A DNA stretch of 30,065 nt from NCBI GenBank assembly GCA_959599615.1, contig CAUGKA010000004.1, positions 1 through 30,065 of the forward strand. Reading direction: 5' to 3'. Below are positions 1 to 7,612 of this stretch, in pieces; position 1 is the stretch's first letter, and every line of letters starts with the position of its first letter. This stretch comes from an uncultured Collinsella sp. GTDB taxonomy: Bacteria; Actinomycetota; Coriobacteriia; Coriobacteriales; Coriobacteriaceae. The notes under the pieces were generated by a model. It made no database searches and was not told the origin of the DNA. It saw only the letters and a list, made by a program, of their open reading frames with translations. The position numbers and the translations under genes were made by a program.

Positions 1-482
1 AGTTGCACCCAGTTTTCGGCGGCATCTCGAAGTGAGTGCCGCTGAATGACGCGACGTCGCGTTTCATCGGCTTCGGGGACAAAAGCTGGGACAACTTCAA
101 AAACCATTTTCAAACTCAGAGTATTGAGTTTTTATTTTTGTCCCAAGGGGCACGGAGAGCCGCCTTTGGAGGCTCGATATCGCCGAAAAACGCCCGTTTT
201 GAAACTCAACCGCCTTTGAGCCTGCAAACCACCAGATTCAACAGTAAGTGAGTTGACGCGGGTGGCTTACGAGCCGTTCACAAAACCGCAGGCCACAGGT
301 CTTTGTCAACGATAAGCAAAGTGAATAGTCTCAGGTGGCTTGCCCATGAGTTGGCGTAAGCCTGTTTAGCAAAAGGCTAATCGGACACGACAGGCCGCCC
401 GCATGGAGACGGCGTTTCCCGTGCGGGCACAAACAGCCCTGCGTGCCCTGTCGCGCGATATCCCAATGCGACGTTCAGAACC
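1..482. other. Non-coding accessory stretch
   Basis: I recognise no gene here. The stretch contains a 14-bp perfect palindrome at 49-62 (ACGCGAC and its complement), the hairpin at 88-144, and short dispersed inverted repeats such as CGACAGG near 388 against CCTGTCG near 448. Composition is less GC-rich than the core genes to the right. Together with the broken genes that follow, this looks like decayed accessory DNA. Confidence 0.4.
112..141 (+). terminator. Possible intrinsic terminator near the left edge
   Basis: AAACTCA (112-118) and TGAGTTT (125-131) are perfect 7-bp inverted arms around a 6-nt loop, followed by a T-rich tail. An outer pair, GGGACAA (88-94) and TTGTCCC (138-144), encloses it. 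The inner stem is AT-rich, so it may be weak. It would suit a plus-strand gene ending left of the window, but no such gene is visible here. Confidence 0.45.
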
Positions 483-752
483 CTACCCGCCAAGCAGCCA
501 CCTCGCGAAATTCAGCACGAGCACGCCCTCCCGGGTATGGGGCTCATGCCTCGTGCGAGTGATGAGAATCTTCGGGAATGCATCCCCGATGGATAGAATC
601 GGCGCAATCTCCCTCTCGAGCGTCGAATCGGCGCCGATATCGTCGCTCACATACACTTTCCTTCCCGGTTTCGAAACTTGGAAGGCAGTATGCGCAAGGA
701 TGCGTCGAGGTGCGATCCCAGTCGTACCATGCCAGCAGAGATGTCGAGGCAC
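483..752 (-). pseudogene. C-terminal remnant of an AAA ATPase with DUF4143 domain
   Basis: The minus-strand frame ending in TAG at 483-485 encodes a tail with the sense of KVYVSDDI, then TLEREIAPILSIGDAFPKIL, then TRTRHE, then EGVLVLNFARWLLGG. This is the usual ending of the large family of bacterial and archaeal ATPases with a C-terminal DUF4143 domain: a strand, the 'T-x-x-RE' helix, the 'D-x-(Y/F)-PK' turn and a final 'G-(I/V)...WLL'. Only about the last 60 residues are recognisable. The part before roughly position 660 does not resemble the family, and no Walker A or B motif is found upstream in any minus-strand frame. It is therefore a truncated remnant, not a working gene. The ATG at 752 is only the first in-frame start and is probably meaningless. 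Confidence 0.55.
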
Positions 753-1114
753 ATTCGTTCATGCTGCAATGCGGGCATCGGAGATGAAAAACAGCCCGTC
801 GGGTAGTCATGGGCGTGCGGGAGCCCGCATCAGTAACCTGCCTCCTCGGTTGTCCCTTCTTTGCATGGTCGTCTACATAAAGGAGGAACCAGCCATGCAG
901 ATCAGCATGCTTGCCCTTCTTGGGTCACGGACCGGGGAGGCGAGGGCCTCCGTCGGGACTGCCCCGAGCAACCGGCATATCCAAGGAATGACAAGGCTCG
1001 ATCGCTGTGCTGGTCAGGATGCCGAAGCGGGCCGTCCGCCAATCGGAATGCGGGTCAGGATGCTGCAACGTGATTCCAGCTGCAGGATACGGCTCCTTTG
1101 CGGTTGCCGCAAAA
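753..1114. other. Decayed intergenic stretch without a recognisable gene
   Basis: A good ribosome-binding site (AAAGGAGG at about 880-887) precedes an ATG at 895. The frame it opens runs to 1176 and encodes about 93 residues that match nothing I know. Its second half reads antisense through the IS3 remnant. It may be the 5' stump of a gene interrupted by the insertion sequence, but I cannot support a product. Confidence 0.3.
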
Positions 1115-1251
1115 CCTGCTGGCAACATTCTTACTATCCGAATGATGTACGCATCCCTTGGGATCGTTTCGCCTGACCAGGGCCATCTTCAGCGCCTCAT
1201 CGGCCAGCTCGGCAGGCGCCTCTTCCACGCGTAATAGCCCTGGCGGGTCAC
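1115..1251 (-). pseudogene. IS3-family transposase (OrfB) remnant
   Basis: On the minus strand, starting near 1251, one frame reads VTRQGYYAWKRR. This is the conserved 'VSRSGYYAW' block at the start of IS3-family OrfB. After a frameshift near 1215 the next frame reads ELADEALKMALVRR and then DPKGCVHHSDSKNVASRF. These correspond to the 'ALEMAL..R' helix and the 'GLIHHSDRGSQYAS' block inside the DDE catalytic core. In an intact transposase the two blocks are well over 100 residues apart, so there is a large internal deletion as well as the frameshift. I did not find terminal inverted repeats. The remnant marks this segment as a former insertion hotspot next to the resistance-like genes. Confidence 0.65.
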
Positions 1252-1318
1252 CTATGCAACCAAAGATACAAAAGGAATCGAATGGCCAGAGAGGATTCCC
1301 CTTTCCGATGGTCGATTC

Positions 1319-1348
1319 TTGACAGGCAAACTCAAGCCTCGTTAATAT
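1319..1348 (+). promoter_or_regulatory. Strong sigma-70-type promoter of the mef/msr-like unit
   Basis: A perfect -35 TTGACA (1319-1324), an 18-bp spacer and a near-consensus -10 TAATAT (1343-1348) predict a transcript start near 1355. That is about 34 nt before the leader ORF, so transcription would run through the leader and hairpins into the efflux gene. Confidence 0.75.
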
Positions 1349-1388
1349 TACATGGTATGCCAGACCGAATTAACAAAGGAGGGGTGTC

Positions 1389-1424
1389 ATGGTTGGTCTT
1401 TTCCGCACGCGGATGAGCGCCTAG
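1389..1424 (+). CDS. 11-aa leader peptide with an Arg-X-Arg motif
   Basis: The ORF reads MVGLFRTRMSA and stops at TAG 1422-1424. It has the strongest ribosome-binding site of the region (AAAGGAGGGG, 1375-1384) at good spacing and lies just downstream of a strong promoter, which is unusual for a random 11-codon frame. Residues 6-8 are R-T-R. In established work on macrolide resistance, the ErmDL leader (MTHSMRLR...) and the mef(A)/mef(E) leader (MTASMRLR) stall drug-bound ribosomes at an Arg-X-Arg ('+X+') motif at the same codons 6-8. The last codons of this ORF form one arm of the downstream hairpins. By inference, it acts in cis as a drug-sensing leader for the efflux and ABC-F genes behind it. 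No peptide product needs to accumulate. Confidence 0.6.
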   Translation: MVGLFRTRMSA

Positions 1425-1458
1425 AAAGCGGCGCTGTTGTGGCGTCGCGCTGTTTTTC
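1416..1458 (+). promoter_or_regulatory. Candidate transcription attenuator between leader and efflux gene
   Basis: Two mutually exclusive hairpins share a strand. AGCGCC (1416-1421, the end of the leader ORF) can pair perfectly with GGCGCT (1430-1435). Alternatively AGCGGCGC (1427-1434) can pair, with small bulges, with GCGTCGCGCT (1442-1451), which is followed by a GTTTTT tract (1452-1457) like an intrinsic terminator. Overlapping alternative hairpins straddling a leader-peptide stop codon are typical of attenuation. Which fold is the ON state cannot be settled from sequence alone. Confidence 0.5.
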
Positions 1459-1487
1459 TGCACGCCATTTCACGATTGGACATAACC

Positions 1488-2774
1488 ATGATATTTGAAA
1501 CCTCTCGGCGCAGGTCTGTTTCGCTGTGCCATTCATGGCAATTTAAGATTTGTTTCGTATGGGGCGGGGAGCTCGTGTCGACATTGACGAGCTCGATTCT
1601 CCAAATGGGTCTCATTTGGCATATCGCCCTCACGACAGAATCATCTTCCCTCCTCTCCCTGGCATCGTTAGCAGGCTTTCTGCCGATTGCTTTGTTCGGA
1701 GTCCTTGCGGGCGCCGTTGTCGACAGGCTGCCTTTGAAACGTGTTCTCATCGGCGCCGACCTCTTCGTTGCCGCGGTGGGCGCCGCCTTGGCGATTGCCT
1801 CGTTGGCCGGCAGCTTACCTGCGTGGTCAATACTCATCGCCCTGTTTCTCCGCGCAGCTGGCACTTCGTTCTACACGCCGGCCTCCCAATCCCTCACGCC
1901 CCATCTCGCCCCGCCAGAGCATCTCGTTCGCCTATCGGGAGTGATGCAGGCGATTCAGTCCGCCGGATACATTCTTGGCGCCGCGCTCGCGGCAGTGATT
2001 TATCCTGTGGCGGGCATTACCGCCATGATTGCCCTCGACGTGCTGGGGGCGCTTTTCGCTTCTCTAGCTGTCCTCGCCGCTCAGATAGACGCAGGAGGAC
2101 TCGACGAAGCCGACCGCAGCTCGTCCTTTTCCAATAAAGTTCGAGAACTTTTCTCTGAGATTTCGGACGGCTACAAGCTGATCAGGGGATACAGGGGGCT
2201 GTTCGCCCTTCTTTGGTGCGGGTTCGTCTTCGCTTTCGCGTTCTCCCCACTCGCGGCATTGTTCCCAATAATGACCTTGGGACATTTTGGCGGTAGCACG
2301 GGGGATGCTGCTTTGGTGGAGGTCCTTTTCTCCGCAGGCATGCTGGCTGGGTCCGGCATTTTGGCGGCCACGGGAGGGTTCCGCAATAGGTCGCTCACCA
2401 TGGTCGCCGCGATCGCCGGCTTCGGCGTCGTCGCAATCGCATCCGGATTGCTCGGCCCGTCGCTGTTCGCCGTTTTCCTACCGGCGAGCTTTCTTATGGG
2501 CGCATGCTCCCCGTTGTACGCGGGAACCCAAACTGCCCTTATGCAGGAGCAGATACCTCCTGAGTACCTAGGCCGCGTTTTCGGCCTCTACGGAACCATC
2601 ATGGCGTGGGCCATGCCCATGGGCCTCGCGGCCCCCTCCGTTTTTGCGGATCTGCTTGGAGCTCCGTTATGGTTCGTCGGCTCTGGAGCGACCATGGTAC
2701 TGCTTGCGATGGCTATGCTGCTTGTTCCGAGCGTCCGAAACGTGGGGAAAAGAGATACCGGGCGGATTCAATAG
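1488..2774 (+). CDS. Mef-like MFS efflux permease (probable macrolide exporter)
   Basis: This is a 428-residue, very hydrophobic protein of the major facilitator superfamily, with about 12 predicted membrane segments. It resembles Mef(A)/Mef(E), which are about 405 residues and export macrolides by proton antiport. Shared blocks include VSTLTSSILQM in the first helix, LSLASLAGFLP, VVDR after helix 2, IGADLFVAA, FYTPASQSLTP, ALDVLGA, the GLFALL block and QIPPEYLGRVFGLYGTIM near the end. The frame is open from a TTG at 1437, but that codon lies inside the attenuator hairpin. I therefore prefer ATG 1488, although its ribosome-binding site is poor. The gene lies upstream of an Msr(D)-like ABC-F gene, the same order as in mef(A)-msr(D) elements. 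The family assignment is firm. The macrolide substrate is inferred from the pairing and the leader peptide. Confidence 0.82.
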   Translation: MIFETSRRRSVSLCHSWQFKICFVWGGELVSTLTSSILQMGLIWHIALTTESSSLLSLASLAGFLPIALFGVLAGAVVDRLPLKRVLIGADLFVAAVGAALAIASLAGSLPAWSILIALFLRAAGTSFYTPASQSLTPHLAPPEHLVRLSGVMQAIQSAGYILGAALAAVIYPVAGITAMIALDVLGALFASLAVLAAQIDAGGLDEADRSSSFSNKVRELFSEISDGYKLIRGYRGLFALLWCGFVFAFAFSPLAALFPIMTLGHFGGSTGDAALVEVLFSAGMLAGSGILAATGGFRNRSLTMVAAIAGFGVVAIASGLLGPSLFAVFLPASFLMGACSPLYAGTQTALMQEQIPPEYLGRVFGLYGTIMAWAMPMGLAAPSVFADLLGAPLWFVGSGATMVLLAMAMLLVPSVRNVGKRDTGRIQ

Positions 2775-3035
2775 CCCAAGTATTCGAAAAAAAGAGGCGG
2801 CAGCCATCGGTTCACGCGTCAGCCTTCAAGCCCTTGCGACGACGAGGTATTGCGCCGACATCCCACATCGCGCTCCTTATTCGTCGCCAACTATCATTTT
2901 CGGATTTGCCGGCTTGCGCAAGGTCAAAACGCTCGCGCCGGCAATTGGGCAAAGGCGAAAAATCGACGTGAGCAATCTTTTTTGGCATGGCTGCGCTTCC
3001 AGTAAAAGGCTAATACACAAAAGGCGGTTCAACCT
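2775..3035 (+). other. Gap between the efflux and ABC-F genes
   Basis: There is no convincing gene in these 261 nt. A perfect 8-bp inverted repeat, TTGCCGGC (2906-2913) and GCCGGCAA (2937-2944), could form a hairpin ahead of the ABC-F gene but has no clean U-tract. An AAAAGGCGG stretch at about 3018-3026 serves as ribosome-binding site for the ABC-F start at 3036. No separate promoter stands out, so the ABC-F gene is probably co-transcribed with the efflux gene. Confidence 0.4.
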
Positions 3036-4505
3036 ATGGAACTCATAGTCAAAGCTAAAGACATCTTTTTGGAATATGCCGGCCGCGATATCCTGGATAT
3101 CGAAGAGTTGGAAATCTACTCCTACGATCGCATCGGCTTGGTGGGAGACAATGGCGCAGGCAAAACCAGCCTGCTTAAAATTCTGAGCGGCAATCTTACC
3201 ATTGCGGACGCCGACGTCAGGCGCTTCGGCAGCATTGCCCTCATCGGCCAACTCGATGAACTCGACCTTGATGCGGCTCAGGACAGTGGTGAGATGCTCT
3301 CCCGTCTCAACGTCGCCGGAGTGGCGCAGGAGACGATGAGCGGCGGGGAGGAAACACGCGCCAAGATTGCCTCTGCGCTCTCCCAGAATGCAAGCGCGAT
3401 CTTCGCCGACGAGCCTACGAGCCACCTCGACCAAGACGGCATCCGCCTTCTCGTCGGACAACTCAAGGCATTTGATGGGGCTCTGCTCATCGTGAGCCAT
3501 GACCGTCATTTTCTCGACCAGGTGGTAGACAAGATCTGGGAGCTCAAAGACGGCGGTATTTCCGAATTCTGGGGTGACTACTCCGACTATCTGCGACAGA
3601 AAGAAGAAGAGCGCAAAGCTCAGGCGACTCGATACGAAGAGGCGATGCGCGAGCGCGATCGCCTCGAAGCCGCCATCGAAAAACAACGGAAAAAAGCACG
3701 GCAGGTCGACGCCAAGCGGAAGGGTGCGAAAAAAAGCAACGAGTATGCAGGTCGATTGGGGCATCAGAAAGCAACCGGCACCAAACAGAAGAGGATGTAC
3801 CAGGCGGCTAAGGACATGGAGAAGCGCCTCGAAGCGCTCGAAGGGATTGAGGCCCCCGACAGCATTCGCGCCGTGCGGTTCCGCCAGAGCAAGGCCCTGG
3901 AACTGCATAGTAAATTTCCCATCTCGGCAGACGATTTCAGCTTGAGCTTCGGCAACTGCATGCTCTATGACCACGCGAAATTCGAGATACCGCTCGGTGC
4001 CAAAGTGGCCATCACCGGTGGCAACGGTACAGGAAAGACCAGCCTGCTGAAGGCAATCGCTCGACGCGCCGACGGTATTAACATCTCTCCCAAGGCAGAG
4101 ATCGGTTACTTCGAGCAAACAGGCTACAAGTTCGACGCCCGTCAGTCTGCGATCTCGTTCATGCAGGATGGTTGCGAGTACAGCATGACCGAAATTCGAG
4201 GCATCCTCGCCTCTATGGGAATCGGACCGCGCGACCTGACAAAGGACGTTGGCGTTCTCTCGGGAGGCGAAGTCATCAAGCTGCTACTCGCGAAGATGCT
4301 GCTGGGCAGATACAACATCTTGCTCATGGACGAGCCTGGAAATTACCTGGACATCAAGAGCGCCGAAACCCTCGAGCAGATGATGAGCGCCTATGCCGGA
4401 ACGATAGTGTTCGTCTCCCACGATAAGAGGCTGGTCGAGAACGTCGCAGACATTGTCTACGAAATAAAGGACACCAAGCTAGTCAAAATCTTTCAGCGCG
4501 AATAG
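3036..4505 (+). CDS. Msr(D)-like ABC-F ribosomal protection protein
   Basis: The 489-residue protein has two ABC ATPase domains and no membrane segments, as expected for ABC-F proteins. These bind the ribosomal E site and displace antibiotics. Domain 1 has Walker A GDNGAGKT (37-44), signature MSGGE (101-105), Walker B DEPTSHLD (125-132) and SHDR (154-157). A charged Lys/Glu/Arg-rich linker, the antibiotic resistance domain region, spans about 185-290. Domain 2 has GGNGTGKT (328-335), LSGGE (408-412) and a Walker B with catalytic Glu433 (DEPGNYLD). Length and many blocks (MELI.KAKDI at the start, DKIWELKDG, DYLRQKEEERK, RFRQSKALELH, LLLAKML.GRYNIL) match Msr(D)/Mel, about 487 residues. It follows the Mef-like permease as msr(D) follows mef(A). 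Related drugs such as streptogramins B or ketolides are possible targets. Confidence 0.88.
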   Translation: MELIVKAKDIFLEYAGRDILDIEELEIYSYDRIGLVGDNGAGKTSLLKILSGNLTIADADVRRFGSIALIGQLDELDLDAAQDSGEMLSRLNVAGVAQETMSGGEETRAKIASALSQNASAIFADEPTSHLDQDGIRLLVGQLKAFDGALLIVSHDRHFLDQVVDKIWELKDGGISEFWGDYSDYLRQKEEERKAQATRYEEAMRERDRLEAAIEKQRKKARQVDAKRKGAKKSNEYAGRLGHQKATGTKQKRMYQAAKDMEKRLEALEGIEAPDSIRAVRFRQSKALELHSKFPISADDFSLSFGNCMLYDHAKFEIPLGAKVAITGGNGTGKTSLLKAIARRADGINISPKAEIGYFEQTGYKFDARQSAISFMQDGCEYSMTEIRGILASMGIGPRDLTKDVGVLSGGEVIKLLLAKMLLGRYNILLMDEPGNYLDIKSAETLEQMMSAYAGTIVFVSHDKRLVENVADIVYEIKDTKLVKIFQRE

Positions 4506-4561
4506 CCCTAAATGAGCAAGAAATAATCCCCGAACGGAGACAAGGGAGTAAAACGGCAAAG

Positions 4562-4600
4562 AAAGAGCCTCCGTCCCAACGCAGGGAACGGAGGCTCTTT
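4562..4600. terminator. Bidirectional intrinsic terminator
   Basis: AAAGAGCCTCCGT (4562-4574) and ACGGAGGCTCTTT (4588-4600) are perfect 13-bp inverted arms, T-rich on both sides. It lies between two convergent units and can end both the ABC-F transcript (+) and the guaA transcript (-). It also marks the boundary between the accessory segment and the core genes. Confidence 0.9.
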
Positions 4601-4710
4601 AATCGCCTTTACTCATCTCCGTCGCTGGTGGCTTTGTCATGACTCTCGTACGAAACGAAACTCAGCGGCATAGTGCGGCACTCAAAATCGCAGGTCAGAA
4701 CCCTGTCGTC

Positions 4711-6309
4711 CTATTCCCACTCGATCGTCGCAGGCGGCTTGGACGTGATGTCGTAGCACACGCGGTTGGCGCCGGGGACCTCGGCAACGATGCGGCCGGA
4801 GATGCGGGCCAAGACGTCGTAGGGCAGCTTGGCCCAGTCGGCGGTCATGGCGTCGCTGGACTCGACGGCGCGCAGGATGATCGGGCGCTGATAGGTGCGC
4901 TCGTCGCCCATCACGCCCACGGACTTGATGTCGGGCAGGACCGCGAAATACTGCCAGCAGCTGTGCTCGGAGTTGCGCTCACCAGTCTGCTCAAACAGAC
5001 GCTGGTTGTAGGCGTCGAGCTCCTCGCGCACGATGGCGTCGGCGTTCTTGAGGATCTCGAGCTTCTCCTTGTCGACCGCACCGATGATGCGGATGGCCAG
5101 ACCCGGGCCTGGGAAAGGCTGACGGAACACGATGTGACCCGGCAGGCCCAGTGCCAGACCAAGCGCGCGGACCTCGTCCTTAAAGAAGTGGTCGAGCGGC
5201 TCGATAAGGTCGAAGTGCACGCCCTCGGGGAACGGAATCAGGTTGTGGTGGCTCTTGATGGTGGCCGTCTTGCCGCCCGTCTTGCGAGCGCCGGACTCGA
5301 TGATGTCGGGGTAGATGGTGCCCTGAGCCAGGTACTTGACCGGCTTGCCATCGGTCTCGAGCTGCTGCGCCACGGCGAAGAACTCTTTCCAGAACTGCGT
5401 ACCGATGATGCGGCGCTTCTCCTCGGGCTCGGTCACGCCGGCCAGAAGCTCGGCATAACGGTCCTCGGCGTGGACGTGGATAAAGTCGACATCGAACTGC
5501 TTGGTGAAGACCTCCTCCACCTGCTCGGGCTCGCCCTTGCGCAGCAGGCCGTGGTTGATGAACACACAGGTCATCTGCTTGCCCACGGCGCGAGCGCCCA
5601 GCGCAGCCACGACGGAGGAGTCGACGCCACCGGACAGGGCCAGAATCACGCGGTCGTCGCCAACCTTCTCACGGAACTCGGCCGTCATGGTCTCGACCAG
5701 GTTGTCCATGCTCCAGTTGGGCTCCAGGCCGCAGATCTCAAACAGGAAGTTGCTCAACAGCTGCTGACCGTACTCGGAGTGCTTGACCTCGGGGTGGAAC
5801 TGCGTGGTGAAAATCTTGCGCTCGACGCATTCCATGGCGGCAACCGGGCACACGTCGGTGCTGGCGGTAACGGTAAAGCCCTCGGGCACCTCGGACACGG
5901 CGTCGCGGTGGCTCATCCACACGGTCTGCTCCATGGGCGTGGAGTTAAAGAGCTTGGCGCCGGCCGTACGCGTGATGGTGGCGCGGCCGTACTCGCCCAC
6001 CTCGGAGTGGCCGACCTTGCCGCCGAGCGTCACGGCCGTGATCTGATGGCCGTAGCAGAAGCCCAGGACGGGAAGGCCCAGGTCGAAGATGGCGGGATCG
6101 ATGGACGGAGCGTCCTCGGCGTACACGGAGGCCGGGCCGCCAGAAAGGATGAGCGCAGAGGCGTTCATCTCGCGAATCTCATCGGCCGAGATGTCGCAGG
6201 GGACAATCTCGGAATACACGTTGAGGTCGCGGACGCGACGGGCAATGAGCTGACCGTACTGCGCACCAAAGTCGAGTACGAGGACCTTTGCGGAAGCCTT
6301 TTGATCCAT
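4711..6309 (-). CDS. guaA: GMP synthase (glutamine-hydrolysing)
   Basis: This cytosolic enzyme makes GMP from XMP, ATP and glutamine, the last step of guanine nucleotide synthesis. The 532-residue product is close to the usual 510-525. The N-terminal class I glutamine amidotransferase domain has nucleophile Cys85 (GFCYGHQ) and the His172/Glu174 pair (FHPE). The ATP-pyrophosphatase P-loop SGGVDSS lies at 226-232. The C-terminal dimerisation domain ends in the family signature around CYDITSKPPATIEWE. I chose ATG 6309 because AGGAGGGG sits just upstream; the frame is open to 6345 but has no better start. The gene stands alone on its strand and ends about 110 nt before the bidirectional terminator. 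I saw no purine riboswitch in the upstream region. Confidence 0.97.
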   Translation of the reverse strand: MDQKASAKVLVLDFGAQYGQLIARRVRDLNVYSEIVPCDISADEIREMNASALILSGGPASVYAEDAPSIDPAIFDLGLPVLGFCYGHQITAVTLGGKVGHSEVGEYGRATITRTAGAKLFNSTPMEQTVWMSHRDAVSEVPEGFTVTASTDVCPVAAMECVERKIFTTQFHPEVKHSEYGQQLLSNFLFEICGLEPNWSMDNLVETMTAEFREKVGDDRVILALSGGVDSSVVAALGARAVGKQMTCVFINHGLLRKGEPEQVEEVFTKQFDVDFIHVHAEDRYAELLAGVTEPEEKRRIIGTQFWKEFFAVAQQLETDGKPVKYLAQGTIYPDIIESGARKTGGKTATIKSHHNLIPFPEGVHFDLIEPLDHFFKDEVRALGLALGLPGHIVFRQPFPGPGLAIRIIGAVDKEKLEILKNADAIVREELDAYNQRLFEQTGERNSEHSCWQYFAVLPDIKSVGVMGDERTYQRPIILRAVESSDAMTADWAKLPYDVLARISGRIVAEVPGANRVCYDITSKPPATIEWE

Positions 6310-6497
6310 GGTTTCCCCTCCTGTTGGCGGGGAGCCGGTGCCCACCCGCGTGAATGAACGAAAATAACTTTCATAGTGTACACGTAACCAGCGGTTCTGC
6401 GCCCGTCATAGCCATCAGAGCACGGCAAACGCACGACCTGGGCCCCTATTTGACAGCAAGTGGAGCGTTACCAAACGTTACAGATGATGTAATACGT

Positions 6498-6528
6498 TTG
6501 AACATTGGACGCCCTGTGCCACAATACT
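6498..6528 (+). promoter_or_regulatory. Possible promoter of the asparaginase gene
   Basis: TTGAAC (6498-6503) matches five of six -35 bases. AATACT (6523-6528), with a 19-bp spacer, is a weak -10. The start would fall near 6535, about 40 nt before the ATG. Just upstream, TTACA-gatga-TGTAA (6479-6493) is a short inverted repeat that could be an operator. Both calls are tentative. Confidence 0.35.
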
Positions 6529-6576
6529 GCCGAACGACTCCGCCTCTGCGGCGGCAAATACGATAGGAATACCAGC

Positions 6577-7590
6577 ATGAAGCGCATCCTTCTCATCGCC
6601 ACGGGCGGCACCATCGCATCGACCGAGGACGGCAACGGCCTCTCCCCCGCCCTGACCGGTGAGGAGCTCGCCCAGAGCGTCCCCGAGATCTCGGGCCTCT
6701 GCGAGCTCGACGTCGTGCAGCCCATGAACATCGACAGCACCAATATGCGCCCGAGCGACTGGATGCGTATCCGCGACGTCATCGTCGAGGGTTATGCCGA
6801 CCACGACGGCTTCGTGATTCTGCACGGCACCGACACCATGAGCTACACCGCGGCAGCGCTTTCCTACCTGATTCAGGACAGCCCCAAGCCCATCGTGCTC
6901 ACCGGCTCGCAAAAGCCCATGGGCAATCCATTTACCGACGCCAAGCTCAACCTGTACCAGAGCCTGCTCTATGCGCTCGACGAGCACTCGCACGACGTCT
7001 CGATCGTGTTTGGCGGCGTAGCCATTGCCGGCACGCGTGCCCGCAAGCAGCGCACCATGAGCTTTAATGCGTTCATTAGCGTCAACTATCCGCCCATTGC
7101 CTATATCCGCAACGACCGCATCGTTCGCAACGGACTCCACGGCACTCACCAGAACGAGAACCCGGTTCGTTTCTACGACAGCATCGACCCGCGCGTATTT
7201 GTACTCAAGCTTACGCCCGGCGTAAACCCGGGCATCCTCGACGCCCTTGCCGATAGCTACGACGCCGTGATTCTGGAGACCTTTGGCATTGGCGGTATCC
7301 CCGAGTTTGGTGAGTCGGGCGAGTCGTTCCAAGAGGCAATTTTCCGCTGGGTCGATTCGGGTCGCACCGTCGTTATGACCACGCAGGTCCCCGAAGAGGG
7401 CCTTGACCTGGGCGTTTACGAGGTCGGCCGTGCTTACGCCGATCATCCGGGCATTCTGCGCGGCGACGATATGACAACCGAGACGCTCGTGGCCAAAACC
7501 ATGTGGGCACTCGGCCAGTCACGTGATGCCGCCGAGATCCAGCGCCTGTTCTACAGCCAAGTCAACCACGACCGCATCCCGATGGCGTAA
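6577..7590 (+). CDS. ansA: L-asparaginase, cytosolic type
   Basis: The enzyme hydrolyses L-asparagine to aspartate and ammonia. The 337-residue product begins directly with the first active-site motif ATGGTIAS (residues 8-15), so there is no signal peptide, unlike secreted type II enzymes. The second motif HGTDTMSYTA carries the Thr-Asp pair, followed by KPIVLTGSQKPM. The C-terminal half (ILETFGIGGIP, TTQVPEEGLDLGVYEVG, GDDMTTETLVAK) follows the E. coli AnsA pattern, and the length matches AnsA (338). Start ATG 6577 follows AGGAAT; further upstream in-frame codons are out of register with the family. Ammonia and aspartate release fits an amino-acid-fermenting gut anaerobe. The type I versus type II name is my inference from length and lack of a leader. 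Confidence 0.92.
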   Translation: MKRILLIATGGTIASTEDGNGLSPALTGEELAQSVPEISGLCELDVVQPMNIDSTNMRPSDWMRIRDVIVEGYADHDGFVILHGTDTMSYTAAALSYLIQDSPKPIVLTGSQKPMGNPFTDAKLNLYQSLLYALDEHSHDVSIVFGGVAIAGTRARKQRTMSFNAFISVNYPPIAYIRNDRIVRNGLHGTHQNENPVRFYDSIDPRVFVLKLTPGVNPGILDALADSYDAVILETFGIGGIPEFGESGESFQEAIFRWVDSGRTVVMTTQVPEEGLDLGVYEVGRAYADHPGILRGDDMTTETLVAKTMWALGQSRDAAEIQRLFYSQVNHDRIPMA

Positions 7591-7612
7591 TTCAGTTGTC
7601 GACGGGTATCCC

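Noticed and set aside
403..1176. A 257-residue open frame on the plus strand
   Set aside because: No domain or suitable start. It runs antisense across the ATPase remnant and the IS3 remnant, so it is a GC-rich shadow frame.
2988..3014. A short ORF MAALPVKG before the ABC-F gene, considered as a second leader peptide
   Set aside because: It has no ribosome-binding site, no known arrest motif and no clear alternative hairpins.
2877..4118. A 413-residue open frame antisense to the ABC-F gene
   Set aside because: The plus strand carries an unambiguous ABC-F protein with all motifs. The antisense frame has no domain.
4639..6357. A 572-residue open frame antisense to guaA
   Set aside because: It is the complement of a highly conserved gene and has a low-complexity His/Gly/Leu/Asp composition typical of antisense frames in GC-rich DNA.
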